From positions 124,471,105-124,535,104 of the forward strand of contig NC_134572.1 in NCBI RefSeq assembly GCF_050947875.1: DNA of 64,000 nt, in the 5' to 3' direction. Positions 53,263-64,000 of this stretch are shown piece after piece (positions within the stretch are counted from its first letter, which is position 1; the number at the start of each line of letters is the position of its first letter). Both the position numbers and the translations under genes were made by a program. Source of the DNA: Dermacentor variabilis. Its lineage: Eukaryota; Arthropoda; Arachnida; Ixodida; Ixodidae. A model generated the notes under the pieces. The model was not told the origin of the DNA. It worked only from the letters and a program-made list of their open reading frames with translations, and ran no database searches.

Positions 53263-54415
53263 TCCCTAGTCTGTACGGGGACACTGATGCTCGAACGACG
53301 CCGCTTTTATTTCTCACCGGCAACCCACATAGTGCTCTGCCTAGCTCGACAGTCTCGCCGCGTTCGGCGATGCGCGCCCAGTTCCCATTGAAGCCTGCAG
53401 ACCCCTGGCGCTTGAGGCTTACCCGCGGATTCCCTTTCCCTTTTATTTCGATGGCAATTATATGAACACTGCGAGCAAATTTTTGCCGTTGGCGTCGCCA
53501 CAAGATTCCGTATATATTTAGGTATATCTCTGCTATAGTATATATGACATGCAATATATGACGTGGCAGCCCACAAACAAGTATCACGAAACAAAGCACC
53601 GACAGCGCATGCCTTTTATCTTAATTGTTCTCAGACATATTGAAACCGAGAAGCAATAACAGAGCTCAAACCTGGAAATGATGTAATTTTGTTGGCTCCG
53701 CTGTGCACTACCTCCGAGATCCGCTCGGAAGAGAGGTTTGAAACGTACCCGATACGGAAAAGCGGTGGTAAAGTCGCTAAAAAAGATGTTGGCTTTAATT
53801 AATAAACGTAAAACATATTGTCTGACGGCAGTATTCAAACGGAAGAACCCTAGCTTAACAGCTCGCTTTTTTCTCGCTTAGTCAGCTTACGTTTACTTCA
53901 GTTTGTACTGCCACTACAGCTACGAGTCGCGATATTCTAACATGTTGCTGTCGCATTCATTGCTTCACCCTTATGGCGATACTTTGATAATGGTTTCCTA
54001 TATTACTGTATGCATCCTACGTGCTCGACGCATCTCTAAGGACCGCAGTTGATAGGCTGAACCTTCAAATGGATGGGTGGATAAGCTGAACCCTGTCGTC
54101 ACTCGAATTTCGGGAACTGGCTACAGAGGTCGCTTACACGGCGCTAGCGAAGTGTAGACTTCGCGGAGTGTCACGCCAGCGCGCGTTGCGTAGTTCTTGT
54201 TTCTCACGCAGTGACATATTGCCTGCAGAATGTCGGCTACATTCGTGGGGCGTCTGCTGACAGATGCGCTGCGACCACCGCGCTGGCGCGCAGGAGTCTG
54301 CATGTGAGCGAGGTCAGCGGCCCGCGAACATCGAACGAACGGTTCTTTGCGACACCCGCTGCGCAGTTGCTCCGCGAGTGACATCGGCCGACCTGCTCCC
54401 GTTATCCGCACACTC

Positions 54416-54463
<48 letters not shown>

Positions 54464-56512
54464 AGGTTTTCCCGTCTCTACGAGCCCAAAAAGGGACGTC
54501 GCAGCCAACGGCAGCGACGAGGCGACGTCAAGAGAGAGAGAGAGAGAGAGAGAAGAACCCGTCCGGAGAGCGCGGCGAAGCGACGGCCGACTACTAGTAT
54601 CTGCGAATGCCTCGGCGGGAGCGGAAAGAGGGAGCCCCTGCCTAATTGGTCCTCCCGAGGGGTTTTCTTCGGGGATTCGTCTTCATTCGTGTGCCCCCGG
54701 GCGGAGAGAAGCGCGCGCGGTCGGTCGGGAAGGCTACCGACTTCTTTAATTACTGACCCCCCCCCCCCCCATCCGGCCGGGCCGCTCCGCCCTGCTCTAA
54801 TTTCCGTGCCTTCTGCTCGTGGCGGGGCGCGTGGACGCCACCACCGCGGATGCGTGAGCTCTGTCTCGGGCCCGACCGAGAGAGACGTCGAGCTTTTTGG
54901 CGAGTGCCAGCCAGTTCAGTCTCGGTGGCCACTTGCTACGAAGGAGCGAGCCCATTTTCCTCGGCAGCAGCCTCGGAACGCCGCTAGAGCGTTCGCCTCG
55001 GCGTCACCGCCCGCTGTGTGCTCTTTTGAATCTTCGACGCAGAGCGCCCAGCCTCGTCTCTCTCTCTCTGGGTTTGAGGACGTCGAGTGCAACCATAAAG
55101 CGCGGCCGTTCGTTAGCAAAGACAGTCTCATCCACCCCCCCCGGGCGACGGGCTATGGCTGCGGAGGATAATTACCCACTTTATAGTCGTTTGTCTCCCG
55201 TCTAATTTGCTGCGGCTTCTTCGGCTGTTTTCGTCGCTCTAGTCCTCATGCTTCTGTTCCCAGAACGAATAGATAAGTGAGGACGCGATTCAACCCCCCC
55301 CCCCCCCCCGTTTCTTTCTTACTTTTCGTTTAATTTCTGAAGCTAGAAATATAGCGTTTGATGCGCTCGTTGGTTCTGTTCCGCTAGGAATCCGCTACTT
55401 GGTTCGTCTGTATATGCACCGTGGCTCCGCCTGGTATGTCTTCCGTGTGGGCTTATCGGTTTTCTCCGTTATGCGTTCGAAGTCTTACCTGGCAAGCCGG
55501 CTTCTGCTACATTTTCTTTCTTTTATTTTCTTCCTTTCTGTAGCCCTTTTTGTTTTTTGTTTTTGAGCGCACTAGTGTTGGCCGTTTCGTGAACAGTTAA
55601 GTTATATGGTGTAACCCATCCTGTACTGTTGTTCCCGCTCAGGCATTGTCCCACGACCTTGTTGAAAACTCATTTTGCAATTAAGCCTGCAACATTTTAT
55701 GTAGCTAGCAAGGGGGAAATTTCACTACAATTTACCGCTTCACTGTATTAAAAGGAGGGGAAAAAGACGCGCACGATTAATGAGTGTGCCGGCGCGTCAT
55801 AATACGCGCCCGCACAATAATTAATCACCGTCGTCGCAGCATCCTTGGCTTTTTGGGGCTGGATCGGCAAATGATTCCAACGATGAGAGCCTCGCTGCAG
55901 TGATCGAAGCTTGCTTCATATCCACCTAATGTTGAGCCAGCTCTGTGCTGAGCTAACCCGAAGTTCAATGCCCCGAAAGTTACGAAGCTTTGCGTGTAAT
56001 GTTCCTCGGGGGAAATTCGTGTCACCCAAATTTGCCCGCTCATTTCTTCTATCCGCCGCCCTGCCGCTTTCAGAGAGGATGACACTTGGAAGCGGACAAT
56101 ATATGCGCTCGGTTTACGCTGCAGTTAAGCTAACCTTAAGCTAGGCGGAAGAACGCGGCAGCGGGTCGCGGCATGAGCGGTGACGGGCTTTAATAAATAC
56201 TAGAGCCTGCTGTGAGACTTTCAGATCCTAAGATGAGGACGGGCTCTCTCGCTGAACTTTCTTTATTAACGAAACGTAACCGCACAAAAGGTCGCTGACA
56301 GTTTGCATTGTGGCGAGTGAGATTTCGAAAGTTCTGCGCTTGGGTTTGCCTCTATATAGCGGTGAGCGCTAGTCACATTACGCGTATGCATTGAGCTATA
56401 CTGCTGCTATCAGTTAACACAAGATGTCCCTCTTTACTGTTGGATTTAGTGAGCAAGAGTAAGCAGAAATATCTATCTTCTTTATTTTTTGTCTATATCT
56501 GAATATGTTTAG
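51826..56512. other. GC- and CpG-rich non-coding stretch
   Basis: It contains C runs (about 52506-52517, 52560-52572, 54758-54770, 55293-55309), (CT)n at 53225-53261 and (GA)n at 54419-54460 and 54531-54553. Frames such as 54347-55171 (274 codons) are Arg/Glu/Ser-rich readings of simple sequence. No domain recognised. Confidence 0.45.
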
Positions 56513-56756
56513 TGCTGTTGGCGTTGCGCTGCTAAACCGGAGGGCGCGGGTTCAGATCCCGGATGCGGCGGCCGCATTTTGATGGGAGGCGAAATGAAAA
56601 AAAAAAAAAAAAAAAACACGCCCGTGTATACCGTGCACTGGGTGCACGTTAAAGAATCCCAGGTCGTCAAAACTTAATCTGGAGGCCCCACTACGGCGTG
56701 TCTTATAATCAAATCGTGGACTTGGTACGTAAATACCGAGAAATTTTAATTTGTAT
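56513..56756 (+). mobile_element. Diverged tRNA-derived SINE copy, plus strand
   Basis: It has GGCGTTGCGCTGCTAAACC, a B-box-like GGTTCAGATCCC (about 56549-56560), then GCGGCGGCCGCATTTTGATG and GTGCACGTTAAAGAATCCCAGG, in the same order as the SINE at 38860. The usual A-box head is degraded, and an A20 run (56597-56616) has expanded inside the GCGAAATGCAAAA block. No target-site duplication seen. Confidence 0.8.
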
Positions 56757-58523
<1,767 letters not shown>

Positions 58524-59184
58524 TAACGCTCAGACGGTTTAAAAAATTTCGATCGTGTAGTGTCTTTTTATATCCTCCCGTACGTTTCCATCTTGCGTAG
58601 CAAGATTCTTTATTACCGTACTAGAGGACAACTGGGGAGGGAACTACCTGGAGCCGGTGCAGAATATAATAATTAGTTGCATTAATACATTTGCGTAGGC
58701 CGATTAGTTCCGAAAGGTCTCGCCGTTTAAAACCCAAAACTTGATGTCTTCTTATTGACTGCCGCGGACAGGCGGACTTGAAGCAGTCCTCGATGGTGTC
58801 TCTCCGGCCGACAGGTCCTGTCTCATCGGTAATTGTCCTCATCCGAATCCCACAGTCCGAGCCAGGTCATCCTTAAGCCTGTAACTGATAACTCTATATC
58901 CACGCTGATGCAGAGAAGCGTTACTATATTGGTCAGGCGTGCAGTACAGGAATTTCACGTGCAAGGAAGCTTAGCCGATGTTTATTTGTTCGCTAAATAA
59001 ATCGTTACTCGGTAAATTTCGTTTCGTTAATTATTTATCCCGTAGTATCAATCATAGGGACCGGAATATCTTTCTGCTATGTAAATCTCCAAATATTACG
59101 ACCATTCAATTAGTACTTACTGCAAAGCGCAGATGCGCACAACCACGTTCCGGTTTATATATTTCAACACCTGCCGCTCTCTGG

Positions 59185-59402
59185 GTTAGTCGCTACAGTT
59201 ATATAGTATGGCGTTCTACTGCTCAGTACGAGACCGCGGGTTCGAGCTTCCGGCCGCGGCTGCCGCGTTCCTGTGGGTGGCGGAATTCAGAAAACGTTCC
59301 TCAGCCACGCTTTGGGGGCAAGTTAACGATGCACCAGGCTGCCGAAACAAATTCGGAGCCCCTCTGACTGCGCTCCGTGTTAGACACCATAAATTATTTT
59401 TT
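59185..59402 (+). mobile_element. Strongly diverged tRNA-derived SINE copy, plus strand
   Basis: TATGGCGTTCTACTGCTCAGTACGAG resembles the SINE head, and GGTTCGAGCTTCC (59239-59251) is a B box with a small insertion. CCGGCCGCGGCTGCCGCGTT and the weak match GTTAACGATGCACCAGG keep the family order, ending near TAAATTATTTT. It is older than the copy at 38860. Confidence 0.6.
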
Positions 59403-59593
59403 TTACGTCGTACGAGAGGGGCCCGATGCCGGTGTTCCAGGTTTCAGATTTCTTTTCCTGCGGTTAGGCAATGGCGATGGGTGGCATGACAACGCTTGTC
59501 ACGGAGCAACTCGGGTACCTGGGCGTACAAAATCGCGGCTGTATTTCTACAGAGTTACGCCGCCTTAAATCGCCATCGCAGAGCTCCGAGCAT

Positions 59594-59598
<5 letters not shown>

Positions 59599-59657
<59 letters not shown>
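59599..59657. repeat. (CT)n microsatellite
   Basis: About 29 CT units. Similar (CT)n or (GA)n tracts lie at 1805-1829, 16301-16320, 31336-31380, 33304-33351, 36264-36305, 53225-53261, 54419-54460 and 63681-63727. Confidence 0.97.
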
Positions 59658-59659
<2 letters not shown>

Positions 59660-60440
59660 CCCACTTTGGTGCTGCTGCGCGGCCCTATATTTCTGACGCG
59701 TTGAGGCGGTAAGCTGAGTCACGGCAGTCGCCCTTTGTTGGTATGTAATCTCCTTGGCGAAAAGGCGCCGGCGATTTTTTCTAATCTCCAGGCCTCCAAT
59801 TGTCGCCAGCCCCTACAGTTGTCTCGGTCTGTTGCTTTTCTTTCTTTCTTTTTGTGCGCATTATACCAACTTATATAAGCCTCGTACAATTGTGCATCTT
59901 CGACCATTGTTGTCTGCGCGTTCTCCTTCCCTACTTTGCCGATTCCGGCTTCGCCTTTCGAGATTTAATGAATTCTGTGCGGTTAATGAAAAGATTCCCG
60001 GTCGGGATTAAACGGGATGCGGGTCCAGTTTCCCTCTGAATTTCTCCCCCCAACTCCCTTTCAGTTTTCTTTTCTTTCCTAACATACGTCAGGGACAGGT
60101 TTTGACGCAAGCAGCTCGTGTTTTCGAGAACTGCTTCATTTTGCCAAGAAATGGAAAATGGAAAAGTGCAAAATGGAAAAGCGGCCCGTCAGACTCTATT
60201 GTCTGACCAAGCGCATTTGCGTTGTTGAGCTCTTGTATGCAGTTTGACTGTGCTAACGTGCGCGACGTAATGAGGAAACTACGTTGAGCGCATTTTTTTT
60301 TCTCGCATTTGCAGCGCAAAGGCGCGTTTCTTTAGCGCTGTACAGCCACGGCCGAAATTCGTTTCCCTGTGGTTGCCGCTCCAAGAAGATGCTTTACGTT
60401 GGAAGTTCCCGCATAAGCGCACAGGAAAGGGTAAATCGTT
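59658..60440. other. Non-coding stretch, no gene seen
   Basis: Pyrimidine-rich in part (59830-59960). Frames are short and without motifs. Confidence 0.45.
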
Positions 60441-60676
60441 TTGACCAGCCGTGACGGCTTACTGACTTTGGCGTTGCGTTGCCAAGCACGAGGTCATGGT
60501 ATCAAATCCCGGCCGGATTTCGTTGTGGGCGAAAGGCAAAAAAAAATGGCCGTGTAACGTACATTGGGTGCGCGTTAAAGAAGCCCAGGTGGTAAAAATT
60601 AACCCGGAGAGCCCCATTATGGCCTGCCTCATAATCAGACCCTGGTTTTGGCGCGTAATACCCCAGCTTTCTTTTT
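60441..60676 (+). mobile_element. Diverged tRNA-derived SINE copy, plus strand
   Basis: CCAGCCGTGACGGCTTACTG stands where the A-box head lies, and GGTATCAAATCC (60498-60509) replaces the B box. GCGCGTTAAAGAAGCCCAGG, CTGCCTCATAATCAGA and GTAATACCCC follow in family order. A possible 7-bp target-site duplication, AATCGTT, lies at 60434-60440 and 60677-60683. It is short and may be chance. Confidence 0.82.
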
Positions 60677-60910
60677 AATCGTTCCATCTGGTGCTCACTG
60701 CACCGAACTGGATCAAGCATATGTACCGTGTGTTTGTGCGAAGTCTAGATTAAAAAAAAAAAAAATTCGTCGCCTGTGGTAGACAACACGATTCTAGGCT
60801 TTGAGCTCTCGTACTGGAAGATGTGGACATTACTTGCCCGAGAAATCGAAGTGCACAAGCGAACTATTCACAAGATTTCGCCAATTTGAAGCTGTTACGT
60901 TGTGGCACAT

Positions 60911-61016
60911 ATTGCAATTTACTAATTGTAGCCGATAATGTCGCAAGGCCTTTCTGCGGTTTTTTTTTTTTTTTTTTGTCCAGGATGACGCCAGTTTCGA
61001 GATATTCATTTCCAAA
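60911..61016. repeat. Fragment related to the CAGGGTGT repeat at 41.5 kb
   Basis: ATTGCAATTTACTAATTGTAG, TCGCAAGGC, CCAGTTTCGAGATATTCATT and TTCCAAA match 41683-41780 in the same order. A T17-18 run (60960-60977) interrupts the unit. Confidence 0.65.
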
Positions 61017-63676
61017 ACACGGTCATAGCCTTAATCTCGAAATGTCTGAAGACAACTTTTCCACTTTTAATCGCCTGCTCGCTATACTCCCAGCTGACAG
61101 CGCCTGCCTGTCTTGCGCTAGTCTTGCATGTCTTGCGCTAGCCGACCACACGTACTACAACGCAATAATTATGTTGCACAACTTGCTTTCGTTCATCATC
61201 ATATGTACCAGGGCCTGCCAACGATCGGACTAGAATGAACCAGTCCTGCGTACAGCAGGCAATCGCTTTGGTGATCGTATGTATCATAGCTGGCGCGCGT
61301 TCCCTCTAAAAAATACGTGCCGCGGTGGACACGCAGTGAGTAATCTTCCGCGGGCCATCACGCTACGGTGCCGTCAAGAGAGAGTGCCCCCCCCCCCCCC
61401 CCACACACACAATGGTTTCTACAAACAGTATCCGAATTGTGCTCTCTTCTCGCAGGTGTGCGGAGATATGGGGTCTGCGGCGCTTTTAGAATGATTGGTA
61501 AGGGGTGGCAAAGAGGACTGTGGGAAGGGAGGAGGGGCTGCGGATGGGAAGGCCTCGTGACAACGCACCGAAACGTGCTCGGCGAGGAGGCGTGATAAAG
61601 GCGCCTCCAAGCCTTCGAGGAGAAGGGTGCAAGAAGGTAGTCCGGCAAGGTTTACCCCCCTCCCCCCCCCCCCGCCCAATCCCTTTCCTTGCGCTTCCAA
61701 TTCCTTTTGTTTGTCTACAGCCCATGCCTCCTCTTTTATTTCGACCTTCCAGAGCCTCGATACCTCTGGCTGACGCCGGGAAATGCGCCACTTCCGAAGA
61801 TTCCGCGGCGGGTTTTGTTTCTTTCGGAGTCAATCGGTCAAGAGATTGGAAGCCGGACGACGAGCAAGAGAGCGCCGGGTCACGCACCTTTTGCAATGCC
61901 GACCCGCCTCTAGTTTGCCGTTCATTCTTCCGGTGGTGTGTTTTTACTGAGTCTTGTCTCTTCCTTCGTTCCGTTCCTCCCCCCCCCTTTTTTTTTTTCT
62001 TCTCTCTCTTTCCCTGATGGGTCATAGCGGTTTCTCCTATGTGCAAGTAAGTTTGGCGGAGAAGCCAGCTTTGCTGGAGCGCTCTGGGCAGATTCGGTCG
62101 AAGGTCGCGAAAACGACAGCTAGACCGAGAGGAGGAAAAAGGGGGCCTAACCGAATTTGTCGTTTCATCACGCACCGCACCGCGCAGAGATTCTAACGAA
62201 GGCCGCTGGAAAACAGAATTGTGCTTTGTTTCGTCTTTTTTGCTGCCTCGGGAAGAACATCAAGGCAGGAAGAGGGCGAGCGGCGGTGCCGGTCGTTGCT
62301 CGCCTGGGGCCCCCGCACTATAACGGTCGAGTTCGAGCAGTTAAAGTGATGACTTCCTCGCCTGCGGTTGCGAGCAACGGCGTATTGGAACGAACGTTAA
62401 AACATCACGTCTGATTTTGCCCGTCTTCGCCGCGCCGCACTTGAGGGAGCGATTGAATTCATAAAGAAGAAAAATTGCCTCGAAATGCCCTGTTTTGTCG
62501 CCCGTTGTATTTTCTTCGTGAGTGTGCAGTATTATTTGCGTGATCACTCCACTATTCTGAATTCGGAATACTTGGCATTTACTATCTAGTCTGCTTGTGT
62601 ACTACCATATATTTCTTCCCTGCTTTCTACCACGCCTTGCCGGCTTCCGACCGGAGTTTTCTTTCTTCTCGGGAACGAAAGCGAATACGCTTGCTCTTTG
62701 ATGCAGTGAAAACAAATCGATATGACGACCATGCACTGGCGACACGTCTCTCAGTTCGCTTTATTCTATAACGACGCCAGTTTGACCGTGCTTTACATTG
62801 AGAACCTGTAAATAACTACACACAGGCATAGTTTTGCTTGCGTGAGACGCCACGCGCTAGCCTACATATATATGCTACCAATTTTTCCCGATGGAAACTT
62901 GTTTTCGGCGAGTGCACAATAAAACTTGTTTTTCGCGACCTTAGTGCAGCCGAGCCTCTGCTTTCACGGTGGCCCGTGTCGAGCGGAAGAAAAACACCGG
63001 CCGCTGAGCGACAAGGGCTGCGTCTTTCGAAGTTGAGCGCATGCCCAAAGCGCAGAAGTTCTGTGCTCATCCCGCATTTCGTGATCCGCGCAAACGTATA
63101 ACGATCGCCTCGCTGGTCACCATGCAGATTTTACCTGCAGCCCTACCGCTCTGTCCACACGGCGATCGCGCATTCGGAGCCCAGCGCGCGCTCGCTTCGT
63201 GCGGATCTGGGCCCAAATTTTTCGGCGTACGTGAAATCGGAAACGCGTGGCGCGCCCCACGCGAACCGCTAAAAAGCGGGCTCGCTGAAGCGCGTCTCAT
63301 ATGTACCGCGCGATAAGCAGCTCGGCGCCGCTGCACCTGCATGGCGCGGGCAGATGAAAGTTGCAAACTCTCGCGCCTCGCGCGGCTGACTGCTGGCGCC
63401 GCTCCCGCGTGTGGGAGGAATCTCCGGCGCGAGGTAAACAAACCGAGCTGCGACTCTGGAGCGCTCGCGCGCACCGCAAGCGAACGTGGATCGGGTGAGG
63501 GGCAAAAGGGGCGGAGAGGTGGAGTTTTCATGAAGTGTAATCCGGCCTCTTTTATTGGCTCTAACTTCGCCATTTTGTTTCCGTATTTGCTGGGGCAATT
63601 GGCGCCTCGTACAGCAGAGGTTCGGGTCTAGGGCTCCCTTATATATACTCGGTGGCGCTGGCAACCGCCCGAAAGT

Positions 63677-63729
<53 letters not shown>

Positions 63730-64000
63730 TTCAGCTCCAGTGGCTTCTGGATGGCCCTCGCTGTTTGTAGGCCGGATTAGCGCGTCCCCGGTAATAACCG
63801 GGGCTCGAGCGCGGCGCCGGTGCTTGGGCATCTCGTTCGCGCACGCTGTTAACAGCGCCGCGAGAATCCGCGTGACGTCGTCGCTGTATATCGCTAGCTG
63901 CTTGTGTCCGGCGCACAGCGGTGCAGTGGCGGCGGCAGTTCGCCCGAGCACAGAGCGCTCGGACGACGCCGTTCGTATAGTGCCCCGTTAAGCCCTTGCG
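61017..64000. other. Non-coding stretch to the end of the window
   Basis: It contains a C16 run followed by (AC)n (61387-61410), C runs near 61656-61675, (CT)n at 63681-63727 and a CpG-rich end (63150-64000). Overlapping frames on both strands at 61486-62175 and 63067-63664 show no motif. No gene seen. Confidence 0.45.

Overview
The window looks like nuclear DNA from a chelicerate, most likely a metastriate hard tick (Rhipicephalus, Dermacentor, Haemaphysalis, Hyalomma or Amblyomma type). This is inferred from repeats I recognise from memory and could not search. They are a tRNA-derived SINE of the kind described in ixodid ticks (Ruka-like), a second tRNA-like dispersed repeat, and a non-LTR retrotransposon whose two ORFs have the tick-typical layout: a gag-like ORF1 with three zinc knuckles, and an ORF2 of endonuclease, reverse transcriptase, RNase H and a C-terminal CCHC. 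The many long dinucleotide and tetranucleotide microsatellites, homopolymer runs and lack of operon-like coding fit an arthropod intergenic or intronic region.

Layout. 1-4600: non-coding, with a hairpin-bearing dispersed repeat near 0.94-1.43 kb. About 4.60-10.4 kb: one nearly full-length LINE on the minus strand. Its ORF1 and endonuclease part are broken by about nine lesions, while the following 2.4 kb (RT plus RNase H) is one clean 804-codon frame. 10.4-35 kb: no gene I can support, only simple repeats, C/G-run clusters and two short tandem duplications. 35.1-36 kb: two adjoining dispersed repeats, one related to the copy at 1 kb. 38.86-39.10 kb: a SINE with a perfect 13-bp target-site duplication. 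41.5-41.9 kb: a repeat beginning CAGGGTGT, with a relative at 60.9-61.0 kb. 49.8-51.8 kb: a 373-bp (CA)n and a 568-bp (CTAT)n array only about 1.1 kb apart. 56.5-60.7 kb: three more SINE copies, all on the plus strand. The rest (about 43-47, 52-55 and 63-64 kb) is GC- and CpG-rich DNA with CT/GA tracts but no recognisable protein.

The only clear protein-coding content is the retrotransposon. No host gene, rRNA, functional tRNA, CRISPR array, viral insertion or novel multi-gene system could be supported. Two possible small host coding segments (37.7 kb and 48.1 kb) are weak and are listed under findings. The SINEs presumably depend on LINE enzymes for copying, but nothing here shows that this LINE serves them.
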